DNA of 64,000 nt from Agrilactobacillus yilanensis (GCF_003946725.1 NZ_RHOY01000002.1:124001-188000), one strand, 5' to 3'. Shown: positions 16,751 to 26,600, counted from the stretch's first letter. Translations and numbers: made by a program. The notes: generated by a model from the sequence alone, not told the origin.

Positions 16751-16776
16751 ATTTCTTAATAAGAAATTTAATTTCC
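16751..16776. promoter_or_regulatory. Putative double IclR/KdgR operator at kduI copy 2
   Basis: ATTTCTTAATAAGAAAT (16751-16767) is a perfect 17-bp palindrome, overlapped by AGAAATTTAATTTCC (16762-16776), so half-sites repeat three times. It lies between the -10 box and the start codon. Confidence 0.65.
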
Positions 16777-16788
16777 TTTAACGACTTT

Positions 16789-16826
16789 AGTATAACTTAA
16801 TCACTCTAAAATGCAAGCGTTTTTCA
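16789..16826 (-). promoter_or_regulatory. Promoter of the kduI-2 unit with overlapping cre-like site
   Basis: Minus-strand TTGCAT (16816-16811) and TATACT (16794-16789) with 16-bp spacing. GAAAAACGCTTGCA (16825-16812), an 11 of 14 match to the cre consensus, covers the -35 box, so glucose repression through CcpA is plausible. Confidence 0.55.
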
Positions 16827-16895
16827 TGATGATTCTGTTATCTCTAGGTCAGTATATGAGTATCAAAAATACAGACTTAGCTACTAAAAACACTT

Positions 16896-16939
16896 AAAAA
16901 ACCAGCTCTAAGCCTTAGAATCGGCCTTGAGCTGGTTTT
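16896..16939 (-). terminator. Terminator of the P-type ATPase gene
   Basis: AAAACCAGCTC and GAGCTGGTTTT arms (16898-16908 and 16929-16939); on the minus strand the stem is followed by TTTTTTAAG. It lies about 40 bases past the ATPase stop. Confidence 0.8.
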
Positions 16940-16977
16940 CACAATAATACTTATTAAAATATTTCTGCAGTTGCGTG

Positions 16978-18780
16978 TTATTCTATCGCTTTTAAACCAC
17001 TTCGCGCTTTTAGTGCTAGTAAGATCGTCATTGTATCCACAGCTTCTTGTAAAATAGCGCCAAGTAAAGCTGGAATAACGCCAGTGGTCGCAATTAACAT
17101 CAAAATCACTAAAACGACAATTCCCGTCAAGACATCCCGTTTGGCAATTTGCATCGTCTCTTGACTAATTTGTACGGCATTCGCAACACGGGTTAAATCA
17201 TCTTTTAAAATGACTACATCCGCAGATTCACTAGCTGCTGTGGCGCCATGTGCCCCCATGGCAATGCCGACATCTGCCGTGGCTAATGAAGGCGCATCGT
17301 TGACGCCATCCCCAACCATCATAATTGGCTGGTACATTTCAGCCGTTTCTTGGATCAGATTAATCTTATCTTCAGGGAGACAATCCCCATGAATTTCATC
17401 TAAATCTAAAGATTGGCCGATTGTTTTAGCAATGGCTTTATTATCACCTGTCAGCATAACTAAGTGTTCTAACCCTTGCTGGCGTAGACGTTCTAATGTA
17501 CTTTTCGTTTCCGGGCGTAACTGATCGGTAAACGTTAAATAGCCCATAAATTCGCCATCGATACTCACATAAACCGCTGTTTGTGCTGGTAAGGCCACTA
17601 TTTCTGGAACATCAGCAAACTTCGCTTTACCCACGCGAACGACTTGCCCATTAACATTGGCCTGAACCCCTTGGGCTACAACCTCTTGAATGTCTTGAAC
17701 GGCTTCTAATTTTTGATCCTGAACATAGGCCACTAACGAACGCGCTAAAATATGGTTGGAATGCTGCTCCACGCTAGCCGCTAACAAACTTAACGCTTCA
17801 GCGGATAGGTCCCCAACAGGATAGACCTTTTCGACCGTTAACTTACCCTGGGTCAAGGTACCAGTTTTATCAAAGGCAATAGCTTTGGCGGTGGCCATTT
17901 TCTCCACCACATCGCCACTTTTGATGACAATCCCGTTTTTACTAGCCCGACTCATACCGGCCACTAGTGAAATCGGTGCGGCTAAGATTAATGGGCAAGG
18001 TGAAGCAACGACCAAAACTTCCGCAAAACGTACTGGATCTTTGGAGACAAACCAGGCAATCCCGGCAATAATTAATGAAATAGCGGTAAATGGTACCGCA
18101 TAACGATCCGCCATCCGAACAAAATGTGCCGGTTTGGCTTTTGCCGTCTGCACCAACTTCACTAAAGCTTGGTATTGACTATCTTCTGCTGTATGTGTGG
18201 CAATCATCGTCACCGATTGTGCCCCATTCACAGAACCGGATAATAACCGATCGCCTATTTCTTTAGAAACAGGTTGCGATTCCCCGGTCAATGAAGATTC
18301 GTCAAAATCGCCAAAGCCGGCTAAGACATGTCCATCCACAGGTACTAATTCATTAGGTTTAACTACTAAGTGATCCCCAATATTAACGGCATCAACTTTA
18401 ATGTTTTCTAGCCCTGTTTTATTTTGGCGATGGGCAACTTGAGGTGAATTTTCTAAAAGTGCCTGCAGCTCCGAACTTGCTCGATTAGCCGCATAATCTT
18501 CTAATGAATCGCCGCCGGTTAGCATCAATAAAACCATCAGACTCGCCCAATATTCCCCAACAGCAAGCGTTGAGACAATCGCAATGATTGCTAAAAGATC
18601 AATCCCATATTGCCCTTCACGGATGGTCTGAACCATCTCCCATAGCATCCCTAATGCCACAAACCCGCCTACAATCGTCACTAATATTTGTGCCCAATCT
18701 GGTCGTTTAAAAATAAACGCCAACAGCAAGGCCATAACCCCTACAATGATCGTTAGGCCAAACTTAACTTTGTGTCCCAT
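16978..18780 (-). CDS. Heavy-metal P1B-type ATPase with SPC metal motif
   Basis: A 600-residue P1B ATPase without an N-terminal metal-binding domain. The actuator loop is ESSLTGES, the phosphorylation site DKTGTLT, and the hinge MVGDGVNDAPSLATADVGIA. The membrane metal motif is SPCPLILAAP, the SPC type of the P1B-4 group, rather than CPC, which points to Co, Fe, Zn or Cd rather than Cu. The nucleotide-domain His-Pro motif is His-Ile here (HSNHILARSLV). ATG 18780 with GGAGG is preferred over the upstream start at 18855. Direct repeats upstream could bind a metal sensor. Confidence 0.8.
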   Translation of the reverse strand: MGHKVKFGLTIIVGVMALLLAFIFKRPDWAQILVTIVGGFVALGMLWEMVQTIREGQYGIDLLAIIAIVSTLAVGEYWASLMVLLMLTGGDSLEDYAANRASSELQALLENSPQVAHRQNKTGLENIKVDAVNIGDHLVVKPNELVPVDGHVLAGFGDFDESSLTGESQPVSKEIGDRLLSGSVNGAQSVTMIATHTAEDSQYQALVKLVQTAKAKPAHFVRMADRYAVPFTAISLIIAGIAWFVSKDPVRFAEVLVVASPCPLILAAPISLVAGMSRASKNGIVIKSGDVVEKMATAKAIAFDKTGTLTQGKLTVEKVYPVGDLSAEALSLLAASVEQHSNHILARSLVAYVQDQKLEAVQDIQEVVAQGVQANVNGQVVRVGKAKFADVPEIVALPAQTAVYVSIDGEFMGYLTFTDQLRPETKSTLERLRQQGLEHLVMLTGDNKAIAKTIGQSLDLDEIHGDCLPEDKINLIQETAEMYQPIMMVGDGVNDAPSLATADVGIAMGAHGATAASESADVVILKDDLTRVANAVQISQETMQIAKRDVLTGIVVLVILMLIATTGVIPALLGAILQEAVDTMTILLALKARSGLKAIE

Positions 18781-18867
18781 AAAAACCTCCGCATTTTTCT
18801 TCCCATTTAAGGATTTAAATTTTAATGTGATAGCCCCATTATATAATCTTTTCACATAATTTAATAG

Positions 18868-18892
18868 TATGAATATAAATTAATATGAATAT
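18868..18892. promoter_or_regulatory. Direct repeats upstream of the metal ATPase
   Basis: TATGAATAT occurs at 18868-18876 and again at 18884-18892, 16 bp apart, just upstream of a minus-strand TATAAT (about 18840-18845). AT-rich repeats of this type are common operators for ArsR-family metal sensors. No such regulator gene lies in the window. Confidence 0.4.
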
Positions 18893-18982
18893 TCGTTCAC
18901 TTTTAATGCCATGCGATTTTTTCTAGATCTATGCTAAAATAGGAAGTAATCGCAATTTATTAAAGGAGTAATTTTAAAATTT

Positions 18983-21073
18983 ATGTCTAAAACATTAGTA
19001 CTCGCTGAAAAACCTAGTGTTGCCAAAGACCTTGCTAAAATTATCGGCGCCACTGAAAAACATAAAACTTATTACGAAGGTAAAAACTATATCATCACGT
19101 GGGCTTTCGGCCACTTATTAACTTTGAAAATGCCTGAAGATTTAAAACCAGAATGGCGGCAATGGCAATTAGAAACCCTACCTATGCTGCCCAAAAATAT
19201 TGGTATTAAACCTTTACCAAAAACTAGTGGGCAATTAAAAGCAATTTCACAACTTGCTAAACGTAAAGATGTTACCAGTGGCATTATCGCCACCGATTCC
19301 GGCCGTGCTGGTGAATTGTTAGCCCGGTGGATTTTTCAATGGATTCGGTTTGATAAACCATTAAAGCGACTGTGGATTTCATCACAAACAACAAAATCTG
19401 TTAAAGACGGCTTTAAACATTTAGCACCAGCGCAGAAATACGATAAGCTTTACGAATCTGAACTGGCCCGAACAAAAGCAGATTGGTTGGTAGGTCTTAA
19501 TGTTACCCGCGCCTTGACGGTGAAATATAAAGATAATTTAAATGCCGGACGGGTACAAACACCTACCTTGAATTTAGTAAATCAGCGTCAAGTTAAAGCG
19601 GAAACTTTTATCCCTAAAACTTACTACACCGTTTCTTTCACTTATCGAAACGAAAAGGGTCAACTGGACACTAAAAATCCATTGCAGTTCAAAACACACC
19701 AAGCAGCCGAAAACTTTGTGAACGAGCTTTCAAAAGAAGTCGGTATTGTGACGGACTTAAAAGTTAAGGAACAAAGTCAAAGCGCCCCATTACCTTTTGA
19801 CTTAACTGAAATTCAATTAGTTGCCAGCAATAAATATCATTTCTCGGCTAAAAAAACATTGTCGCTGATCCAAAGCCTTTATGAAGTGCACAAAATTGTC
19901 AGCTATCCACGAACCGATTCCAAATATTTACCGCAAGACGTAGCCAGCACAATGAAAGAACGGCTACAAGCCATTGCTAACTTTGAACCTCAAGCCAAAA
20001 AGCTATTACAAAATGGGGCTAAGGTTACTAAGCCCAGTGTGTTTAATGATCAAAAAGTCACTGACCATTATGCGTTGATCCCCACGGAAGAGCATCCCCA
20101 GACAAATCGACTTTCCAGTGATGAGCTGAAAATCTATGATTTGATTGTGGCCCGTTTTATTGGCTTATTTGCTGAAAAACATATTACAAACAATGTCACC
20201 GCTACTGTGACCGTCGGGACTCAAAAATTCATTTTTAAACAAGTTGCCATTAAACAAGTCGGTTGGAAAATCACCGAGTCCATCTCAAAAACAGACGCAC
20301 CCATCCCTTGGCAAAAAGATCAGAAAATTAAGCCTGCCTTTCAAATCAATAAAGCTTTAACAACAGCCCCATCATTGCTTAATGACGGTACATTATTAGC
20401 CCAAATGGAAAAATATAATTTAGGCACACCGGCCACTCGGGCAGAAATTATTGAAAAATTGATCAAATCCGAGTTAATGGCTCGCCAAGGCAATACATTA
20501 ATCGTAACGCCTAAAGGCAAACAGCTCTTAAAGCTAGTCAACCCCGATTTAGCATCTCCAGATTTAACGGCCAAATGGGAACAACAGCTGGAAGCCATCG
20601 CTAAAAACCAGCAGCAGCCTAAACGATTTATACAAGATATTGAATCAGACACCAAACGTTTAGTGATGGAAATCAAAAAATCAGATGCAACTTATAAAGA
20701 TTTTTCCATCACCACTAAGCTGTGTCCCGAATGCGGTTCTAAATTACGGGAACGTAATACCCGGGATGGTAAAATTTATGTTTGTACAAATCCCGAGTGT
20801 CAATATCGGCGCCGTAAAGATCCTAAAGTCTCAAACCATCGTTGTCCACAGTGTCATCGGAAAATGGAAATTTTAGAAGGTAAAACCGGCCCTTATTTCC
20901 GATGCAAGTATGATGGGACAACTGAAAAAATGCACTCTAAAAATCAACGTCAGAAAAAAATGACCAAACACGAGGAACGTCGGTTGCTTAAAAAAGTCAA
21001 CCAGGATACTGAACCCGTTGAAAGTCCATTAGCTGCTGCCCTTAAAGCCGCAATGGCTGAAAAGAAAGATTAA
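18983..21073 (+). CDS. topB: DNA topoisomerase III
   Basis: A 696-residue type IA topoisomerase. The Toprim domain is at the N-terminus (LVLAEKPSVAKDLAKIIGAT and IIATDSGRAGELLARWIF), the catalytic tyrosine is in VSYPRTDSKYLP, and two C-terminal zinc fingers follow (CPECGSKLRER with CTNPEC; CPQCHRKMEI with FRCKYDG). It unlinks single strands during replication and recombination. Single gene with AAAGGAG upstream and a strong terminator after it. Confidence 0.93.
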   Translation: MSKTLVLAEKPSVAKDLAKIIGATEKHKTYYEGKNYIITWAFGHLLTLKMPEDLKPEWRQWQLETLPMLPKNIGIKPLPKTSGQLKAISQLAKRKDVTSGIIATDSGRAGELLARWIFQWIRFDKPLKRLWISSQTTKSVKDGFKHLAPAQKYDKLYESELARTKADWLVGLNVTRALTVKYKDNLNAGRVQTPTLNLVNQRQVKAETFIPKTYYTVSFTYRNEKGQLDTKNPLQFKTHQAAENFVNELSKEVGIVTDLKVKEQSQSAPLPFDLTEIQLVASNKYHFSAKKTLSLIQSLYEVHKIVSYPRTDSKYLPQDVASTMKERLQAIANFEPQAKKLLQNGAKVTKPSVFNDQKVTDHYALIPTEEHPQTNRLSSDELKIYDLIVARFIGLFAEKHITNNVTATVTVGTQKFIFKQVAIKQVGWKITESISKTDAPIPWQKDQKIKPAFQINKALTTAPSLLNDGTLLAQMEKYNLGTPATRAEIIEKLIKSELMARQGNTLIVTPKGKQLLKLVNPDLASPDLTAKWEQQLEAIAKNQQQPKRFIQDIESDTKRLVMEIKKSDATYKDFSITTKLCPECGSKLRERNTRDGKIYVCTNPECQYRRRKDPKVSNHRCPQCHRKMEILEGKTGPYFRCKYDGTTEKMHSKNQRQKKMTKHEERRLLKKVNQDTEPVESPLAAALKAAMAEKKD

Positions 21074-21074
21074 T

Positions 21075-21122
21075 AAAACGGCCTATAATACAAGTAAATT
21101 ATTGTATTATAGGCCGTTTTTG
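21075..21122 (+). terminator. Terminator of topB
   Basis: AAAACGGCCTATAATACAA and TTGTATTATAGGCCGTTTTT arms give a long perfect stem directly after the topB stop codon. Confidence 0.9.
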
Positions 21123-21134
21123 TTATAAGTTTTC

Positions 21135-21163
21135 TTGACAACTAATATAATAATTTATATGAT
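21135..21163 (+). promoter_or_regulatory. Promoter of the 78-aa gene
   Basis: Consensus TTGACA (21135-21140), 17-bp spacer, TATGAT (21158-21163). Confidence 0.75.
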
Positions 21164-21198
21164 GGCTATGAATCTAAAAACGAAATGAGGTTTCCAAT

Positions 21199-21435
21199 AT
21201 GGCAAAACAAAAAATTTCTATTGATCCAAACGCCTTTGCATTAGCCGTAGTCAGTGGTTCTAATTTAAAAGCTGAAGATGACACTAGAGCAAGTAAAGAC
21301 GCCTTAAAACGCTACTTGTCTGCCTACATGCTAATCGAAAAGTATAATCAATTGGAAGATGAACAATTTAAATTCACCAATAGCCCTGACTTTGAATATC
21401 TAATAAAAGCCTTAGACCACGTTAGATTAAATTAG
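21199..21435 (+). CDS. Small soluble protein, function unknown (78 aa)
   Basis: A charged, mainly helical 78-residue protein (KDALKRYLSAYMLIEKYNQL) with no recognised domain. It has its own consensus promoter and an AATGAGG ribosome site. The stop TAG runs directly into copy B of an interspersed repeat. Real by promoter, start signal and codon use; role unknown. Confidence 0.65.
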   Translation: MAKQKISIDPNAFALAVVSGSNLKAEDDTRASKDALKRYLSAYMLIEKYNQLEDEQFKFTNSPDFEYLIKALDHVRLN

Positions 21436-21575
21436 AGCGAGAACTAAAGCGGGAAAGCCTCGAGCACTAACCTAGGCTAACGCCGTGAGCGGTTTTTGCT
21501 TACAAGTTAGACGTAGTTAGGTGAGCGCTTTGCTCTAGTGAACGCGTTTTAGAACTAGAGCGAGAATAAACTTCA
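21429..21575 (+). repeat. Interspersed repeat, copy B (directly after the 78-aa gene)
   Basis: Begins TTAGAGCGAGAACTAAAG at the stop codon, holds AACCTAGGCTAACGCC, TTAGACGTAGTTAGGTGAGC and GAACGCGTTTTAGAA, and ends with a second AGAGCGAGAATAAA. The block order matches copy A at 5460-5717 read on its minus strand. Confidence 0.55.
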
Positions 21576-21594
21576 AAAATCAGTACCAACTTAA

Positions 21595-21629
21595 AATAGC
21601 GACCAGGTCAAATAGGCCTGGTCGCTATT
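21595..21629. terminator. Bidirectional terminator
   Basis: AATAGCGACCAGG and CCTGGTCGCTATT arms between two converging genes. T-rich flanks on both sides. Confidence 0.8.
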
Positions 21630-21647
21630 ATTTATATTAAGCATAAA

Positions 21648-22289
21648 CTATTTTTTCAAATCGATATAGCTATATAACGTATATTTAGAGATATTGAAGA
21701 ATTTAGAGATTTTATCCCCTGATTTTGTAATCAAGAAAGCACCCTTTTCATTTAAGAATTGAATACTTTTGACCTTATCATCTTTATTCATCAAAGCTAC
21801 AGGTTTCCCAACCAATCGTACAGATTCTTGAATCAGGTCGTCCAATAATTCATTAACATCATTTGGAATGACCTCTGGATTTGCAGATTTACCGGTGTCT
21901 TCTGTCTTTGTCAAAGATTTTAAAACGTTTTCAGCAACGATCAAATTAGAAACATCATAGTTTATCGCAAAAATGGCTTCCAAGTTACCTTGTTCATCTT
22001 TCAAATACAATGTACTGGATTTCAAAACACGGCCATCATGAGTTCGGGTCAGATAGTTAATATGATTTTCCAATCTATTTGGATCTTTCTTCAAACTCTC
22101 TAGTACAACTTGCGAAGGGCCATCGCCGAGCTGGCGTGAGGAGACGTGTCCATTTTCTATCATGACGATTGAGTGATTCATATCTTCAGGATCGATTTTA
22201 TGGATGACGACCTCACAATTGTTTCCGAATTGTTGAGCAAGCGCTTTCCCAATTTGACTCAGAAACTTTAATTTGTCATCTGTTAGCAT
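21648..22289 (-). CDS. DauR/YheO-type transcriptional regulator (PAS plus helix-turn-helix)
   Basis: A 213-residue protein with an N-terminal YheO-like PAS sensor domain (LAQQFGNNCEVVIHKIDPED, then ESLKKDPNRLENHINYLTRT) and a C-terminal DauR-type helix-turn-helix (KSIQFLNEKGAFLITKSGDK, ISKFFNISKYTLYSYIDL). Relatives control amino-acid or nucleobase catabolism. It is not next to an obvious target; the purine cluster begins 6 kb away. The upstream region has TATAGTATAG tandem repeats and a CAAAATTTTG palindrome that may be its own control sites. Confidence 0.8.
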   Translation of the reverse strand: MLTDDKLKFLSQIGKALAQQFGNNCEVVIHKIDPEDMNHSIVMIENGHVSSRQLGDGPSQVVLESLKKDPNRLENHINYLTRTHDGRVLKSSTLYLKDEQGNLEAIFAINYDVSNLIVAENVLKSLTKTEDTGKSANPEVIPNDVNELLDDLIQESVRLVGKPVALMNKDDKVKSIQFLNEKGAFLITKSGDKISKFFNISKYTLYSYIDLKK

Positions 22290-22402
22290 AATGGATTAAA
22301 CCTTCTTTTTTGTGGATTTTGCAAAAATTTTTTTAGCTATACTATACTATATACTATTCATCAAAATTTTGCTATTTTTTTGATGTATTAAAATTACTTT
22401 AA

Positions 22403-22759
22403 TTATACATTAAATAATTTAAATGCTGTCATGAAACAAATAACACCTAAAACAACGGTGAGACTTAAATAAATCAAGGCCTTACCTTTACTCTGTTGAC
22501 GCCATAAAGTGATTGCTTCATAGGTCATTGTTGAAAAAGTTGTAAAACCACCGCAAAAACCAATACCGGCAAATAAATAGAAATTAGCCTGTACATTCAA
22601 CCGTGCGGCCAAGATACCTAATAAAATCGTACCCAATAAATTGACAGCTAGCGTTGCCCAGGGGAAGCCATTGTTAAGGCGCCGTTTAATATATTGACTT
22701 AAATCATAACGACAGATAGCACCTATTGCAGCACCGCCACCGACAAATAGAAAATTCAT
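22403..22759 (-). CDS. crcB: Fluoride ion channel CrcB/Fluc, second subunit
   Basis: A 118-residue four-helix membrane protein with GGGAAIGAICRYDLSQYI, NLLGTILLGILAAR and GFCGGFTTFSTMTYEA, the pore signature of Fluc channels. It pairs with the upstream paralogue; two-gene Fluc systems assemble as antiparallel heterodimers and let fluoride leave the cell. The two genes are 33 bases apart. Confidence 0.9.
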   Translation of the reverse strand: MNFLFVGGGAAIGAICRYDLSQYIKRRLNNGFPWATLAVNLLGTILLGILAARLNVQANFYLFAGIGFCGGFTTFSTMTYEAITLWRQQSKGKALIYLSLTVVLGVICFMTAFKLFNV

Positions 22760-22792
22760 AAATGTGCCCCCAAAATGTATTACAAAGTCTAA

Positions 22793-23254
22793 TTATTTAT
22801 GTTTTAAATCGCGTTGTGTTGGGGCGATTTCTGATAGAATCTGTCGCGCGGCTAAATCTCGCCGTGCCCGCTGCTGGGCGATTAAACTGGCCCAACAATA
22901 ACGGCCTGCATAATAACCGATAAAGCCAAAGCCCAGCCCTAAACCAATACTGCCAATTAAGTAAATCCCTGCTCGAAAATATTGAGCTTGTAGCATCAAT
23001 TGTACAGCATCATTCATAAATGAAGAAAACGTTGTAAATGCACCGATAAAACCAGTGCCAATACCTAAAGTTAATTGTGTTGGCACCCTTTTAGAATGTG
23101 CCAAAGTTTGGTTTAAAAAGCTAAGTAGAAAACAGCCAATTAAGTTAACTGCTAAAGTACCAATTGGAAAAGTATCTAAAGCCCACCATTGGCTTAAGCC
23201 ATAGCGTAAACTACCACCTAAAATAGCAAATAAACCAATCCACAATTCATTCAT
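22793..23254 (-). CDS. crcB: Fluoride ion channel CrcB/Fluc, first subunit
   Basis: A 153-residue Fluc protein: GGSLRYGLSQWW, NLIGCFLLSFLNQT and TGFIGAFTTFSSFMNDA. It has a longer, basic C-terminal tail than its partner. A TGCTATAAT extended -10 box lies at 23324-23317 on the minus strand, giving a leader of only about 60 bases, too short for a fluoride riboswitch. Confidence 0.9.
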   Translation of the reverse strand: MNELWIGLFAILGGSLRYGLSQWWALDTFPIGTLAVNLIGCFLLSFLNQTLAHSKRVPTQLTLGIGTGFIGAFTTFSSFMNDAVQLMLQAQYFRAGIYLIGSIGLGLGFGFIGYYAGRYCWASLIAQQRARRDLAARQILSEIAPTQRDLKHK

Positions 23255-23405
23255 ATAAAAGCCTTCTTTATAACGTCTAACTATTTTGATAATGATCGTA
23301 TTATTGACTACGCTTACATTATAGCATGTTTTTGCACAAACTTAAATATTTTTTTGTGGCAAAAATAATTTTTTGGAACTTTTATTTAAAATTAACGCAT
23401 ACAAA

Positions 23406-23445
23406 TACCCCTAAAGCAACGAGCTGAACCGTCACTTTAGGGGTA
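23406..23445. terminator. Hairpin between nifJ and the crcB promoter
   Basis: TACCCCTAAAG (23406-23416) pairs with CTTTAGGGGTA (23435-23445). On the minus strand it could end nifJ transcripts (weak TATTTGT tail). On the plus strand it precedes a small ORF. Confidence 0.5.
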
Positions 23446-23462
23446 AAAGAAAGGAGTAAAGT

Positions 23463-23531
23463 ATGACTATGGATCAAGACCAGTCAAAGCCTTGCACACA
23501 GGCTGGTCCTATAAAAACTAACTTATTCTAA
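23463..23531 (+). CDS. Possible 22-aa small ORF
   Basis: ATG at 23463 stands 7 bases after AAAGGAG, and the frame reads MTMDQDQSKPCTQAGPIKTN then LF-stop. A hairpin (GACCA with TGGTC, inner GCCT/AGGC) covers its middle. No convincing promoter was seen. It could be a small protein, a leader peptide with no clear target, or chance. The rest of 23255-23617 holds only the crcB promoter and the 23406 hairpin. Confidence 0.25.
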   Translation: MTMDQDQSKPCTQAGPIKTNLF

Positions 23532-23617
23532 GTGAAAAACTGTCCTTGTGAGAATCCAGTTCAATCAGAGGATATAAGCTAGGCTGTGCATGATTTCATT
23601 CTTTCAGGAACACGTTT

Positions 23618-26600
23618 TTATTTATCAGAAACTTTTTCTGCTTTTTTAGCATTTACTTTTTCTGCATTTTTACGCATTGTTGCCAAACGGTCATAAGTTT
23701 GTGTCCGTTCTTTCATATCTGCTTCTGTCTTTTCAAACATTTCATCAACAACGGCATTGTCTTTCTTCACGTTGTAAAGTGAAGCATAACGTGTTTCGTG
23801 TTTCATGAAGTCTGGAATTTCTGAGAAGTTTTGTTTCTTGAAGTCTAGGCGCATTGGATCTTTGCCTTTAAGTGCCATTCTTGGATCGTAACGGTACAAT
23901 TGCCAATAACCACCAGAAACGGCTTCTTTGACTTGGGCGATAGAGTTACGCATACCACCTTTAATACCATGGTTGATACATGGTACATAACCGATAACGA
24001 TTGATGGGCCAGGATAACTTTCAGCTTCAGCAATAGCTTTGATAGCTTGTTCATGATTAGCTTCAAGGGCAACTTGAGCAACGTAAACATTACCGTAAGT
24101 TGCAGCAATCATACCAAGATCTTTCTTAGCTGTCTTCTTACCACCAGCTGCGAATTTAGCAACTGCAGAAGCAGGTGTTGCTTTAGACATTTGGCCACCA
24201 GTATTGGCGTACAATTCATTATCCATAACAAAGATATTTATATCTTCACCACTAGCTAGAACGTGGTCGATACCACCGAAGCCGATATCGTAAGCCCAGC
24301 CGTCACCACCAATGATCCATTGGCTAATCTTAGCAAAGGCATCTTCATCTTTAGCGATGTCTTGTAATACTGGATCTGTTTCAGCTTTCAAAGCAGCTGT
24401 TAACTTAGCAGCACGTTGCCGTGTGCCAGCGCCATCGTCTTTGTTGTCTAACCAAGCTTGTAACAAAGCTTGTGTGTCTTCAGAGCCGACTTTTGCATCA
24501 ATCGCAGCTTGGATCTTGTTAGCTAAACGTTCACGTTTGTGTTGGTTAGCCATATACATCCCGAAGCCATATTCAGCATTATCTTCAAATAAAGAGTTAC
24601 TCCAAGCAGGGCCACGGCCGTTTTCGTCAGTCGTATATGGTGTCGAAGGTGAAGAACCACCCCAGATAGATGAGCAGCCTGTTGTATTGGCAATTTGCAT
24701 ATGATCCCCATATAATTGCGTCAATAACTTGATGTAAGCTGTTTCACCACAACCAGAACAAGCGCCTGAGAATTCAAGCAATGGTTGTTTGAATTGAGAA
24801 CCTTTAACAGATTCAACTTTAAATGGTACTGCTTTTTGACGTAATGTCATTGCAAAAGCCCAGTTTTGAGCTTGTTCTTTTTGTTCAGCGTAAGGCTTCA
24901 TAACTAAAGCTTTACCTTTGGCAGGACAAGCTTCAACACAAAGTCCGCAACCAGTACAATCTTCAACAGAAACTTGGATCCGATACTTCAAGCCATCGGC
25001 ACCCTTCATATCTCTTGTGATGTAGCCTTCTGGTGCTTCTTCCATTTCTTCATCATCTGCAGCAAATGGCCGAATAGCAGCATGTGGACATACAAAAGCA
25101 CAAGTATTACATTCTGTACATCTTTCTGGAATCCATTCAGGAACTTCAAGGGCAACGCCACGTTTTTCGTAAGCTGTTGTGCCCATTGGCATATCCCCGC
25201 CAAGCATCCCGTTATCAATCAAGTCTTTAACAGTTAGGTTATCCCCTTCTTGACGATTGATTGGTTCTAAGATGTTCTTAACATAACTAGGTACGTTAGA
25301 ATCTTCAGCTTTTGGCTTTTCATCTACGTTAGCCCAATCTTCAGGAACATCAATCTTGTGTAATTCATCAAAAGTGGCATCAATAGCAGCCCAGTTCTTT
25401 TCAACGATTTCACGAGATTTCTTACCGTAAGCTTTATCAACTTCGTCACGTAAATACTTAACAAATTCGTCACGTTTCAAGATGCCACTTAATTCAAAGA
25501 AAGCAGTGGACATAACTTGGTTAATCCGACGACCTAGACCTACTTTTTGAGCAATGTCAAAGGCGTTGATAATGTAGAAGTTAATATGGTGTTGTGCCAA
25601 ATATTTCTTAATGTTTGCTGGTAAGAGCAAGCGTGTTTTGGCTTCATCCCAAGTTGTATTAAATAGGAATGTCCCGCCATCTTTCAAGCCCTTCAATAAG
25701 TCATATTCATGAATGTATGAAGCGTTATGACAACCAACAAAGTCAGGTTTTTCAACATAGTAAGTAGATTCGATTGGTTCGTGACCAAAACGTAAATGAG
25801 ATAATGTCAAACCGCCAGATTTTTTAGAATCATAAGCAAAGTAAGCTTGGGCATATTGACCGGTATGATCCCCGATAATCTTGATGGCTTGTTTATTCGC
25901 ACCAACTGTACCGTCAGAACCAAAGCCCCAGAACTTAGCTTGATAAATAGATTTAGGTGTTAAGTCTAGGACAGGGTATTTAGGTAATGATGTATTTGTA
26001 ACATCATCAACGATACCAATTGTGAAGCGTTGTTTTAATTGTTCTTCTGGTAATTGCAAATGATCGTAAACAGATTCAATTTGATCTGGTGTTACGTTCT
26101 TAGAAGCAATCCCATAACGGCCGCCGATGATAACTGGGCGGTTTGGATGTGAATATAAAGCACTTTGTACATCAAGTAACAATGGTTCGCCTTCTGAACC
26201 AGGTTCCTTAGTACGGTCTAAGACAGCAACACGTTCAACGGTCTTAGGCATTTTAGCCAATAAGTCTTCAGTTGGGAATGGACGATACAAGTGCATGTTG
26301 ATAAAACCAACTTTACGGCCTTGGCCATTTAAGTAATCTACGGTTTGTTTTGCAGTTGGTGCTACAGAACCCATTGCAACGATAACTTCAGTTGCTTCTG
26401 GATCACCATAGTAGTTTGTCAAATCATAGTTTGTGCCCCGAAGTGCGTTAATCTTGTCCATATATTTTTTAACAAGTGCAGGCATCTTATCGTAAAATTG
26501 GTTAACAGTTTCACGAGATTGGAAATAAATATCTGGATTTTGTGCAGTCCCAGAAACAACTGGATGGTTAGGATTCATTGCTCTGCTTCTGAAATCAGCC

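Noticed and set aside
23255-23345. Fluoride riboswitch upstream of crcB
   Set aside because: The leader from the TATAAT box is only about 60 bases and lacks the conserved crcB-motif pairings.
24312-24704. Open frames opposite nifJ, xdh, ygfK and other large genes (for example 130 codons at 24312-24704)
   Set aside because: They are antisense to well-conserved coding regions, lack ribosome sites and encode low-complexity or cysteine-rich nonsense.
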